DNA from: Clytia hemisphaerica
Taxonomy: Eukaryota > Cnidaria > Hydrozoa > Leptothecata > Clytiidae
Reading direction: 5' to 3'
NCBI GenBank assembly: GCA_902728285.1
Contig: CACVBU010000046.1
Span: forward strand, 1,171,997 to 1,235,996
Length of the DNA stretch: 64,000 bases
Shown here: positions 36,479 to 47,355 of the stretch, piece by piece
Position numbering within the stretch: position 1 is the stretch's first letter
Layout of the letters: each line of letters begins with the position of its first letter
Position numbers and translations under genes: made by a program
Notes under the pieces: generated by a model
Told to the model about the DNA's origin: nothing
Databases searched by the model: none
What the model saw: only the letters and a program-made list of their open reading frames with translations

Positions 36479-36887
36479 AGACAATGTTCTTATTAATGAC
36501 AACTTTACAATGAAGCTTGATTAACAGATGTTACACAGATACCCAGCTGATTAATTTGAATAACTTTTAGTCATCATAGGATTCAGAAGAAAATTCCCTT
36601 GAAAAATCCCAAATTCATTTGAAATTCCCCTTTCAACAATACGCTGAAATTTCTGACTTCCCTTTAAAGATACGTTTCTTTGAAAAAAGAAATCCCTTGA
36701 ATTCGAAAATCACTCATACCTTTTTCATGTAAAAAATCTTTTTAGAAAACGAACCGAATGAAATTTCTTGACTATATACAAACTAATTTAGGTTATCAAA
36801 AATATACGAATAAATTAAAATATTGATCTGAAAAAACTAAACAGGAACTAGTCATTTACATACTATAAACCAATACGTTGCAACAGA

Positions 36888-38018
36888 TTAAAAAAGTTCA
36901 CTTTTGTGTTGAAAACTCTTGAGAAACTCTTGAAATCGTGATCCAACTAATAATCGTAGCTTTGGGTCTTTCACCGCTAACATGTCCATTATAGATCGGT
37001 ATACTGAATCGAGGACACCATGTTCATCAGATGAAACTCCTAAAGCACAAAGTCTACCCGCAAAGAATTCTGGGTAATTCACAGCTACTTGACATAAAGT
37101 GTCTTTTAATTCTTTGACTTTGTTCTGCAATTCGATGTTCGTTTTGTCGAGATCCTTTCCAATTTGAATGAGTTTTTCTTGATCTTGTCTTTTCCTTTTT
37201 CGGAGCTCTTTGGCTCTTTGGTTCCTTGTGGCCTTCTTTAGTTGACTATCAGTGATTCCATGATCAGCATGTCTGACAGTGGTACTGGATGAGCAACTTG
37301 GACTTGACGAGTTAGAGTAAGTTGCTGAGCTGTATCGATGAGAAGAAGAGGAGCAAGAATCAGGGCTGTATGGTGAATTTGCATAGTTAATGATTGGGAA
37401 GGAGAATGTATTTGCTTGTTGACAGGATTGGAAATCTCCAGTAGTGGTCGTTGGCATGTCACTCAATCAACTTGGTTTCTTCGCAACTGGATAAAATTCC
37501 TCAGCTAGCGTTGAAGAAGAAGGGTGTTCTAAGGGAATTGACAATGTATCAACATCAAAACTCAATCTATCATCCTCATTTGAAAAAACTTGCTGTGAAG
37601 TAGCTTTAATAGCTCCTTTGTTTCCCTCTTCAACTTGCTCAAGTTTGTTTAGCTCAAAAAGCAATTGTTCCAGGGTTTCAGAAAATCCATGTGTATTTGA
37701 AATATCTGTTTCACATGAGTCAGTCTCTACAATAGAAGAGATATCAGTTGATAGTCCTAAAAAGTCACCTTGCGCAGTGTCCTTGTTTAGTTCTTTGAAA
37801 GTGTTTGTTTCCGGGAAATTCAATTCTTGGGTACAGCTATTTTCCAAGGCATCTTTATCAGCTGGAACGTCCCACGTTGATTCAGTAATCAAATTTTCAA
37901 CCGAAAGCTTGAATACCTCAAATTCATCCAAGGTCGTATCACCAATCAACAAGTCATCAAAATCAGTGGTTTGATCAAAGTCATAAACTTTCATAAATTC
38001 TATTTCTGTTACATCCAT
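36888..38018 (-). pseudogene. bZIP-like tandem copy 4 with an in-frame TGA
   Basis: It is open from ATG (38016-38018) for 183 codons to AAGAAACCAAGT-TGA (stop at 37467-37469), then in the same frame to the usual end. Copy 5 has AGC-GGA at this place, so a single base change made the stop. The part after the stop encodes the serine-rich region, a basic region (NQRAKELRKRKRQDQEK), heptad leucines and the C-terminal helices without further damage. As it stands it would make only the acidic N-terminal half, without DNA-binding or dimerisation regions. It belongs with copy 5 by sequence (NQRAK... and ELQNKVKELKDT). The lesion looks recent because the rest is intact. Confidence 0.75.
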
Positions 38019-38648
38019 AACTCAACAAATGTCTTATATTTACGATGCTGTATTTTTCTGCAATTTGTTTGTCATCAAATTTATCATACACAAATGTTAG
38101 TCCACCAAAAGAAACCTGGTGTACATGTGTACCCTTGACAAAAAAAAAAACTTTATTTGATCAAAAGTCAAACTCAACGATTTATACATTTAATAAAACT
38201 TGGTCTTGCAATAATTTTAGTCTTGTAATAAATATTTTCTACTGCATGACTTTGACTTTTTAATTTCAATTATCCCAGATTTGAGAGTAATGGATGTCTT
38301 AAGGACTTTTAAAACACAGAGCAGCTTTTCGGGAATTTTTGAACATTTTTGGTTGGAAGATCTTTAAATATTGAAAAGAAAATTTGTCTTGCTCCAAATC
38401 GTGAAAGGTTGTTTCTAGACCTTTTTCGTTGAATTTAAGATATTCAAGGAACACAGACATTTTTCGAAACAAACGGTGGAATGTTAAAAACAACGAAAAA
38501 AGTCCCTGAGTTTCGTGTAGATCTGGGAATAACAATTTGTCTAAGAAATGACAGTAGTGAACAATAGAGATCTAGAGATTGCATCGCTGGGAAGGGTTAA
38601 GTACAGAGGGAATTTATAAACGCACGTTCTGTTCATTTCCGAAAAATT

Positions 38649-38795
38649 ACACGCTTTTTATAAGAACATCCAGAATACTTGAAGCCTTCCGATGTTCTTG
38701 AGTTTAAGCCTAAAAGAAAAGTGTTCTTAAAATATTCTTAACTTGTTCTTAGTATTATGGCCATCGAAGCTTTATGTTTTCATAAAAAAGGTGTA
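38649..38795. mobile_element. ATAAGAACA MITE, copy in tandem unit 4
   Basis: It begins ACACGCTTTTTATAAGAACA and ends CATAAAAAAGGTGTA, with the shared interior. Unit 5 lacks the element: its flank diverges at about 42000, just before the place where the MITE would start. Confidence 0.7.
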
Positions 38796-38854
38796 TATAT
38801 TCAGACAAATACTGAAGAAAACCATACAGGATGGCGATATCTAATAAAAACAGG

Positions 38855-39862
38855 GATGATGGGATAGGGTTCAATGAAACAGGGGAGTTTATGAATCATT
38901 GAAACAGGGGAGCTCATGATTCATTGAAACAGGGGTGTGTGGTTCAATGAAACAGGGGAGTTTATGATTCATTGAAACAGGGGAGCTCATGATTCATTGA
39001 AACAGGGGTGTGTGGTTCAATGAAATAGGGGAGTTTATGATTCAATGACACAGGGGTATATGGTTTATTGAAACAAGAAAGTTTATGATTCATTGAACAG
39101 GGGAGCTTATGATTCAATGAAACAGGGGAGTTTATGATTCAATGAAGCAGGGGAGTTTATGATTCAATGAAACTGGAGAGTTTATGATTCATTTAAACAA
39201 GGGAGTTTATGATTCATTGAACAGGGGAGTTTGATTCATTGAAAAAAGGGAGTTTATGATACATTGAAACAGGGGATTTTATGATTCATCGAAACAGGGG
39301 AGTTTATGATTCATTTAAACAAGGGAGTGTGATTCAATGAAACAAGGGAGTTTATGATTCAATGAAAAAAGGGAGTTTATGATTCATTGAAACAAGGGAG
39401 TTTATGATTCATTGAAACAGGGGTGTATGGTTCATTGAAACTGGAGAGTGTATGATTTACTGAAACATCGGACTAAACGGTTTAGCGAAACAGGAATGTA
39501 TGATTTACTGAAGAAGGGATGTAAGATTCACTGAAACAGGGATGTGTGGTTCATGGAAACAGGGGAGCATATGGTTCACTGAGACCTGGGTGTTTGGTTA
39601 ACTGAAACAGAGATGTTTTGCTTAATGAAATAGGGGTGTATCATTCATTGGAACAGGGGTTTTTAATTCATTAAAACAGGGGAGTTTCGTTCATAGAAAC
39701 GGGGGTGTATGATTCATTGAAACAGAGTAGCATATGGTTGACTTTGACATGTGTGTATGGTTAACTGGAAACGGGATGTACAATTTATTGAAACAGGGGT
39801 GTATAATACGCTGAAAGGGATGGGGTTCAATGAAACATGAGTGTGTGCTCCACTGAAAAGAG
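38855..39862. repeat. Satellite B array 4
   Basis: Same 25-bp unit between bZIP copies 4 and 5. A block GGGGAGCTCATGATTCATTG followed by GTGTGTGGTTCAATG occurs twice in a row near 38905 and 38970. The right degenerate part (39420-39862) matches the other arrays. Confidence 0.9.
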
Positions 39863-40272
39863 ACAATGTTCTTATTAATGACAACTTTACAATGAAGCTT
39901 GATTAACGGATGTTACACAGATACCCAGCTGATCAATTGGAATAACTTTTAGTCATAGGATCCAGGAAAAAATTCCCTTGGAAAAATCCCATACCTTCAT
40001 TTGAAATTCCCCTTTCAAGAATAAGCTGAAATTTGTGACTTCCCTTTAAAGATACGTTTCTTTGAAAAAAGAAATCCTCCTGAATTGGAAAATCACTCAT
40101 ACCTTTTTCATGTGAAAAATATCTTTTTAGAAAATGAACCGAATGAAATTTCTTGGCTATATACAAACTAATTTAGGTTATCAAAAATATACAAATAAAT
40201 TAAAATATTGATCTGAAAAAACTAAGTAGCAACTAGACATTTACATACTATAAACCAATAAGTTGCAACAGA

Positions 40273-41403
40273 TTAAAAAAGTTCACTTTTGTGTTGAAAA
40301 CTCTTGAGAAACTCTTGAAGTCGTGATCCAACTAATGATCGTAGCTTTGGGTCTTTCACCGCTAACAGGTCCATTACAGATCGGTATACTGAATCGAGGA
40401 CACCATGTTCATCGGATGAAACTCCCAAAGCACAAAATCTACCCACAAAGAATTCTGGGTAATTCACAGCTATTTGACAAAAAGTGTCTTTTAATTCTTT
40501 GACTTTGTTCTGCAACTCGATGTTCGTTTTGTCGAGATCCTTTCCAATATAAATGAGTTTTTCTTGTTCTTGTCTTTTCCTCTTTCGACGCTCTTTGGCT
40601 CTTTGGTTCCTTGTGGCCTTCTTTAGTTGACTATCAGTGATTCCATGATCAGGAAGACTGTCAGTGGTACTGGATGAGCAACTTGGACTTGACGTGTTAG
40701 AGTAAGTTGCTGAGCTGTATCGATGAGAAGAAGAGGAGCAAGAATCAGGGCTGTATGGTGAATTTGCATAGTTAGTGCTTGGGAAGGAGAATGTACTTGC
40801 TTGTTGACAGGATTGGAAATCTCCAGTAGTGGTCGTTGGCATGTCACTCAATCCGCTTGGTTTCTTCGCAACTAGATAATATTCCTCAGCTAGCGTTGAA
40901 GAAGAAGGGTGTTCTAAGGGAATTGACAATGTATCACCATCAAAACTCAATCGATCATCCTCATTTGAAAAAACTTGCTGTGAAGTAGTTTTAATAGCTC
41001 CTTTGTTTCCCTCTTCAACTTGCTCAAGTTTATATAACTTAGAAAGCAATTGTTCCAGGGCCTCAGAAAATCCATGTGTATTTGAAATATCTGTTTCACA
41101 TGAATCAGTATCTACAAAAGAAGAGACATCAGTTAATGGTCTTAAAAAGTCACCTTGCGCAGTGTTCTTATTTAGTTCTTTGGAAGTGTTTGTTTCCGGG
41201 AAATTCAATTCTTGGGTACGGCTATTTTCCAAGACATCTTTATCAGCTGGTACGTCCTGCGCACATTCAGCGAACAAATTTCCAACCGAAGGCTTGAATA
41301 TCTCAAAGTCATTCCAGGTCGTAACAGCAATCAACAAGTCATCAAAATCAGTGGTCGGATCAAAGTCATAAACTTTCATAAAGTCGTTTTCTGTTACATC
41401 CAT
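40273..41403 (-). CDS. bZIP-like protein, tandem copy 5
   Basis: Intronless ORF of 376 residues from ATG (41401-41403). It has the same layout as copy 2 but is a distinct subtype shared with copy 4. Its basic region is NQRAKERRKRKRQEQEK and its zipper IGKDLDKTNIELQNKVKELK, with leucines in four heptads. The N-terminal acidic segment and the C-terminal helical segment (DSVYRSVMDLLAV, GSRLQEFLKSF) are conserved. It is the last member of the array; its 5' flank faces the divergent plus-strand gene at 43149 across about 1.7 kb. It is probably functional, as there are no lesions. The non-canonical basic-to-zipper spacing applies here too. Confidence 0.75.
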   Translation of the reverse strand: MDVTENDFMKVYDFDPTTDFDDLLIAVTTWNDFEIFKPSVGNLFAECAQDVPADKDVLENSRTQELNFPETNTSKELNKNTAQGDFLRPLTDVSSFVDTDSCETDISNTHGFSEALEQLLSKLYKLEQVEEGNKGAIKTTSQQVFSNEDDRLSFDGDTLSIPLEHPSSSTLAEEYYLVAKKPSGLSDMPTTTTGDFQSCQQASTFSFPSTNYANSPYSPDSCSSSSHRYSSATYSNTSSPSCSSSTTDSLPDHGITDSQLKKATRNQRAKERRKRKRQEQEKLIYIGKDLDKTNIELQNKVKELKDTFCQIAVNYPEFFVGRFCALGVSSDEHGVLDSVYRSVMDLLAVKDPKLRSLVGSRLQEFLKSFQHKSELF

Positions 41404-43148
41404 AACTCAACAAATGTCTTATATTCACGATGCTGTATTTCTTTGCAATTTGTTTGTTGTCAAATTTATCATACACAAATGTTAGTCCACCAAAAGAAAA
41501 CCTGGTGTACATGTGTACCCTTGACAAAACAAACTTCATTTGATCAAAAAGTCAAAACTCAAACGATTTATACATTTAATAAAACTTGGTCTTGCAATAA
41601 TTTTAGTCTTGCAATAAATATTTTCTACTGCATGACTTTGACTTTTTCATTCTGACTATCCCAGATTTGAGAGTAATGGATGTCTCAGGACTTTCAAACT
41701 ACAGAGCAGCTTTTCGGAAATACTTTTTAAAATTTTTGGTTGGAAGAATTTTAAATATTGAAAAAATTTTTGTCTTGCTGCAAATCGTGAAACGTTGTTT
41801 GTAGACCTTTTTCATTGAATTTGAGATATTCATGGAACACAGACATTTCTCGAAACAAACCGTGGAATGTTAAAAACAACGAAAAAAGTCCGTGAGTTTC
41901 GTGTAGATCTGGGAATAACAATTTGTCTAAGAAACGACAGCAGTGAACAATAGAAATCTAGAGATTGCATCGCTGGGAAGGGTTAAGTACAGAGGGAATT
42001 ATACAGAGAAGAATCATGTGGGCAAAGTTCATCGTTCATCTCAGAAAAACTAATTCTCCTGGAAATTACAGTAGAAAACAATAAAGTGTATAGAGTTGCT
42101 GTAAACACAGTTCAAAGGGTAATTTTTAAATTAATACACATTCAGTTGAGGTCTGCAATTTTGATGGTACATCTGGGAAAAACGTTTTCTCCTCGGAAGT
42201 GGTAAGAGTCATGGGTGAAATAAAGATAGGCAATCCATTTTAAGGTTAGTGTCAGCACTTTTTGATGTAGATCTGGGAAAAACAATTTCTCTTGGAAAGA
42301 CTGTGAGTATTAATCTGGTTCCATGGTGATTACAGCAAACATAACTTTATTAAGAAGCATTGAAGTCTTTAAAATCCCAGGGGCCTTCTCAGCTTCTCAT
42401 GATACGAGAATTGCGTATTTCAGCACCATTTTGTAAATCTGGGAAAAACAGTTTCTCCTAGAAACTTTTCACAGACAAAAATTAACAATCAAAACTTACC
42501 GAGGTTCAGTTTGATATGGTTGTAGAAGGGAAATCTGTGATTAACTGTTAGCTGAGAGTCGCCTGTTGATGTCTTTATCTATAAGAAACTCAGAATCATA
42601 TCTAATCATTACATCTTTACTTAACTATTAGAATGTCAAAGAAGTTTAATTTGCCAGATCTTAATAAATAGAAAGTCCAATAAAATCAATGAATATAGAC
42701 CTAATATGCTTATAAAACAAAAACCACGGTAATTTTAAACAGCTCCTAAAGCATAGTAGAAATGAATGTTTCTTACAAAAAGAGTTCAAAGTCATTAATT
42801 TATTAATCAAACAGAATCACCATAGTAACAACTTCTAGCAAAAATTCCCTCTTTCAGCAGCCTGCAGAAAAAAGGGAAATTACCTTTAAACAGACCTTGA
42901 CCGTGAAATTTTTTCAGACATTTTTCAAAACATTACGTACCTTTTGAATAGATGAATTATGGAATTATAAGAATACAGGACGTTGTTTGAATGTGATTTG
43001 GACGTCTGGATAACAAATAAACATAGATAAGGGTTTTTCCGAAAAATATGATTCATTGCTTAAAGTTGGTAGAAATGATTGCAAGACCAATAGTCGATCA
43101 TTATGTTTGGAAGGGTGCAGATCAACCTCAACGACTTTTCGAAATGCA
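41404..43148. promoter_or_regulatory. Intergenic region between divergent genes with a repeated motif
   Basis: It separates bZIP copy 5 (minus) from the ORF at 43149 (plus). To about 42000 it matches the 5' flank of the other bZIP copies, and then it is unique. A motif of about 30 bp, ATCTGGGAAAAACANTTTCT followed by CCT.GAAA, recurs near 41906, 42035, 42166, 42270 and 42432. One member of the set (ATCTGGGAATAACAATTTGT) also occurs once in each bZIP 5' flank (about 26280, 30875, 35036, 38521). It may be a regulatory site or simply an old repeat. Confidence 0.45.
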
Positions 43149-44888
43149 ATGCCATGTTTCTCAAGAAAGCCAAGGAGTAGTAAAAAAGTAAAATTTATTA
43201 ATAAATTGTTTTCTAAATTGGATGCACTGAGCATCGATCCTTTGTTGGTATTAGAGGAAAAGAATTTACCGTTGAAAGAAAAACTGGACAAGATTATTTC
43301 GGACGTTGAAACTTTTTTGATTTTCCATAAACAGCATACATTACGACCAAGACCGACAATCGACATGGAGAAAAGACAGCCATTACAGTTACCAGGTTTC
43401 CCGCCAGGTTTTCAAGATCACTTACATGATTATAATGAACTTGACGTCGTGTTACCTTCTGGTAGAGATACTGAGTGCTTGTTAAAAAAGATGGATGAAA
43501 ATGAAGGTCGCCACAGTCACAGTTTTTCTTCCAGTAATTATACCGAATGGAATAATCACGGTGAACAATTACAAGCCGGTCACAAAGAGTTGAAGCAATC
43601 ACATTTTTACAAGTCCTGGTCGTTGAATTCCAATAAATTTGAAAGAGATAGACTTTCAACTATTTCTTCGTCTTCATCAACTTTAAACGTCTATGATTAT
43701 CCTTCGCAGCCACAATTCGATTGTAATAGAAGTGATATCGATAGTGCTTATTACAGCTCCTCCAACATTTCATCACCAAGAGATGTCAAAAGCCTTCACG
43801 AGGATGAAATCGATTGCCAAAGTGCCTTTCCGATTTCTTCAGACCCAACACCGTTTTATGCAAATATCTGCGAGAAAACACTTCCTGCATCACAAGTGAG
43901 CCAAGAGGGATTTCACGAAGGAACCGAAACATATCTGCATGTAGACTTTGGTGATAAAACAATTTACAATCCACAGACAATAAACACGAACTTACTCATA
44001 AACAATGTTAAGAGGGGACAGCAAACAGTTCCGAATAAAAATTATTTTGATATTAAGCCTCGTCAAAATGTGTTTCAAAATTCTGTTCCCGACAATTCGT
44101 TGGATAATATTTCATTGGCTTCTTCGATAACATGCTTAAACAAAGAGTCGATAGTTTACGAGGAACCACCAGAGGTTTCTTACCAAGATACTTTACCAGT
44201 ACTCAAAGGAGAACTTTTTGAAAGTGAAAAATCTGACTACGTAACGAGTTTACAGAAAGATACTAATTTCCCCAATCATTCAAACATGCTGCTGAAAACT
44301 ACTGATATGTTAATGCAAAGTTCAGATCGTTTCAACGGAACTGGTTGTGTTGACGAAGATCACATTTATATGCAGTTGCCAAACCAAGGCGGATGTCAAA
44401 ACCTATATGAACCTTTGCACCACATTGGAGACACACAAAGTCACTTCGCTTCAAAGGGAAAAACCATAGTTCATCCTACTGGAACATCAGAGTCGGAGAG
44501 AATAAAACTGTCCCAAAAAGACCTCGACAAGAAGGAACGAAGACAAAAAAGTAATCAAAAATATGCCCGAAAAAAGAAGGTATCACACAATGAACTCTTT
44601 GACAAGGAAAAAGAACTTGGAAATCAAAACAAAATGTTGAAGAAAAAACATATAAGTATGACGAGACAAAAAATGTCATGGATTCATAACCTAAAAGTGA
44701 AATCCAAATCGAAATTGAAAGACTTAATTTCTTTACTAAACTGTTCACCTGAATATCAAGAGATTGCCAGGAATCTTGTGGACGAAATCCAATTAGGAGA
44801 AAACTCGAAAACATTTTCTATATCTAGCACTAATGTAAATTGTAATTTATCGAATAACCTGCCTTGTTTAAAATATAAACACTTTTAA
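43149..44888 (+). CDS. Large basic-zipper-like protein divergent from the array
   Basis: Open frame of 579 residues from the first in-frame ATG (MPCFSRKPR); the frame is open back to 43014 without another ATG, so an upstream spliced exon is possible. The N-terminus is basic (RKPRSSKKVKF). A long middle section is rich in S, N, D and Q, without clear domains. Near the C-terminus (455-510) comes KKERRQKSNQKYARKKKVSH, then heptad-spaced leucines in ELFDKEKELGNQNKMLKKK, and a short tail with KLKDLISLLNCSPEYQEIA. The arrangement resembles the neighbouring bZIP-like proteins, including a helical tail after the zipper, which suggests a distant paralogue, but the spacing of basic region and heptads is not canonical. 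It is probably nuclear. No intron is needed for this reading. Confidence 0.65.
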   Translation: MPCFSRKPRSSKKVKFINKLFSKLDALSIDPLLVLEEKNLPLKEKLDKIISDVETFLIFHKQHTLRPRPTIDMEKRQPLQLPGFPPGFQDHLHDYNELDVVLPSGRDTECLLKKMDENEGRHSHSFSSSNYTEWNNHGEQLQAGHKELKQSHFYKSWSLNSNKFERDRLSTISSSSSTLNVYDYPSQPQFDCNRSDIDSAYYSSSNISSPRDVKSLHEDEIDCQSAFPISSDPTPFYANICEKTLPASQVSQEGFHEGTETYLHVDFGDKTIYNPQTINTNLLINNVKRGQQTVPNKNYFDIKPRQNVFQNSVPDNSLDNISLASSITCLNKESIVYEEPPEVSYQDTLPVLKGELFESEKSDYVTSLQKDTNFPNHSNMLLKTTDMLMQSSDRFNGTGCVDEDHIYMQLPNQGGCQNLYEPLHHIGDTQSHFASKGKTIVHPTGTSESERIKLSQKDLDKKERRQKSNQKYARKKKVSHNELFDKEKELGNQNKMLKKKHISMTRQKMSWIHNLKVKSKSKLKDLISLLNCSPEYQEIARNLVDEIQLGENSKTFSISSTNVNCNLSNNLPCLKYKHF

Positions 44889-47000
44889 AACATAATAAGA
44901 AGTTTCCAATAGCCGCGACTTTGTTATTAGGGGTACTCGCCGTTGATGAGGAGGTCCAGCCATTTATGACATACTCTCTTGAATTGCAACTAAATCTAAC
45001 TTAAATTTCCTGGGATTTCAGAGTTTAATTTTAGCAGAATTGAAAAAATCGCCCTACAGAATTCCGATTATTATTTGGCAGACTTTTGCATGCCGGTACA
45101 GTTGAAACCTTACCCTTAAAACGAAAATAGACCTCAACAAGGTCAAGGGTATCTCTATGCTGAAAAATGTGATACCAACGACCACGGAAAATAAGACTTG
45201 AAAACAACGTTGATATTAATGATTAAAATGAGATTGGTCCAAATGGTCTAATTTGGCCAAACTGGTCGAAACCTCTCAGAGCATAACAAAATTCAAATAA
45301 AGTGCTTTTGAAAGTCATTTTCGTCCTTAATGAATCATGAATAAAAATTCCCCTAGATCCGTGTGTATTTGGTGTCTACTACAATTTTGTTTCATATCAT
45401 TATGACACCAAATGCAACGTAACAGGGCTAGTATAAAAATACAAATTTCCATTCATTTTTCACTTGCTCTGTTGCTAATACTCTCATGCACAAATTCTTT
45501 TGAGTTTGGAGCGAAAATTCTTATAAATCAGGCAGTATTGTGCAGTTATCATTGCCTATCATCCTCAAAGTTCAAGATCGAGGAAGTCTTTCACCAATAT
45601 CGTTTGAAACCACCAATATATCGTTGCGCTGGTATAGTTTACTAAATTTCGAATATCGAACATCGCCTAGTTTCTACAGCATTTACAGGAACGAAGTGAT
45701 ACCATCTTACCATTCTAAGACAAGGCGATTAACAAACGTTGTTGGTCTCCCCCGGCAAAACGATCAGATCCAAGCCTCTGAAAAATAAAGGTTGGATAAT
45801 CATTTTCAGTCTCTCTAGGGCCAGATATTTAAGTCGGATTTAAATGGGACATTCTATTTTATATCCATACAGGTAGGAGGCGAACTTTTCCAGGGAGGGC
45901 AAACCTAAGAAGAATTTCCAGGGGGTAAAAGACTGAATTTAGTTCTTCCCCCCTCACTAAGGTACATGGAGAATAATTTTTAAGGGGTATCCACATATTC
46001 TCAAGAATTATTACTTTTTTGCTTTAAAAGGTTTGTCCACCCCTGTATGGATTTCAAATGGAACAGCCCAATCGTGTTTCAAGAAAAAGATAAGGCAACA
46101 GTGTTAGTCCGAATTGCAAAAAATGGATAAATTTTCGAGATATATTTAACTTTACCTCAGACTTGTCAGACCTCGCAAATACCTTTTTTCTTAGAAGAGA
46201 GCTTGAATACCTGACTCCTTTTTATTGATATCGTTTCCATAGATACACAACTGTTGCTAACGACAATATGGTCACTGTAACACTTCCACTCAATCTACGG
46301 TGACAAGAAAAGCGCAATAGAAAAATGATGGTACTAGGTCTAAGGGTGACTTTCGAATTCCATAAAATACATTGTTTTAATGTTCCTGAAATCATATTCT
46401 TTTAGTGTGCGCAATAACAATCGAGAAATCTTTTGCAACACGAGAACATTTGGTCAAAGATTAAAAAATAAAATTTTGAGGGTCTAGAAAGTAAAAAATT
46501 GTCTGTTTGACACGTCTTTTGGTGTTTTGTTGGCCTTTTTTAATAAATAGTATAATTTTCAAATTTTAGCCATTCTAGCGGTTCATTCTTGTGAACTTTG
46601 CGATTAAAACTACTACGCCTAAGACAAATCACTATCTAAGAAATAAGCCAAAAGCCGAAGAAAATTCGCAAACGGGTTTTTTTGCCCAAAAGAGTTTACA
46701 GCCGGTAAACTGCCACTCTTCGAAACTCTCCAGCCAATTTTTTTTCCGTTTACCGCCATAACGCCATACCGCCATATTTTCCCGCCTTTACTATCACTGT
46801 AACGGACGATAACATCGTCTATCTCCTCACCTGAGTTTGGAAGCTTCTTTGGAATGTTTCCACCAGTCATATTCTTCAACGATGTAAAATTTGTTCATCG
46901 CAAATGCTTTAACTAAATTCTTCGCCCTATAATAATGAAAAAAAAACATCAATTCCTTTTAAAAAGTGAAAGGGACCTTCCCGGGACTCTTTGGGGAAAA
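44889..47000. other. Mostly unassigned stretch with weak ORFs
   Basis: A 77-codon frame (45412-45645, plus) starts at ATG with a hydrophobic, signal-like N-terminus (SLALLLILSC) and could be a first exon, but no partner exon was found. An overlapping frame (45540-45788) and a minus-strand frame (46619-46879, no ATG at its start) have no recognisable motif. A G/C-rich patch with GGGAGGGC and CCCCCC words lies near 45885-45950. Nothing here is supported as a gene. Confidence 0.3.
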
Positions 47001-47175
47001 AGACCTTATCGGAGTTTTTGATTTTTTCAAAAAAGCGATGCATTGTGGAATTGTTTCGAGAGTATTACAATAGAATTCTCTCGATGAATTCCTAAGAGAT
47101 TTCTATGGTAATTCTCCCGAAACAATCCCACAATAAATCGCTTTTTTTAGAAAAATAAAAAACTCCGATAAGATC
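47001..47175. mobile_element. Foldback MITE
   Basis: The left end AGACCTTATCGGAGTTTTTG and the right end AAAAACTCCGATAAGATCT pair, and the pairing runs inward through GCGATGCATTGTGG and CGAAACAATCCCAC. Arms of about 80 bp fill nearly the whole element. No coding capacity. Confidence 0.75.
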
Positions 47176-47355
47176 TATTATAAAGTGCGTGTTTGCCAAG
47201 TCTTCTATATTGGGGACGACTAGTTTTTCATTTGTTTAATTCCTGACTGACTGGCTGACTCAGACTGAGGACAACAATAATGCGTTTACCGTCCTTTAAT
47301 TAGCGGACAGCATTAACGAACCCATTGACTAAATCGTCTCCTCAAGATTGAACGA

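Noticed and set aside
37467..37469. TGA of bZIP copy 4 as a selenocysteine codon
   Set aside because: The closest paralogue has GGA (glycine) here and the region is not a redox site, so a simple nonsense change is more likely.
43056..43148. Start of the divergent basic-zipper-like ORF at 43056
   Set aside because: That codon is TTG. The first in-frame ATG is at 43149, so the earlier start was not used.
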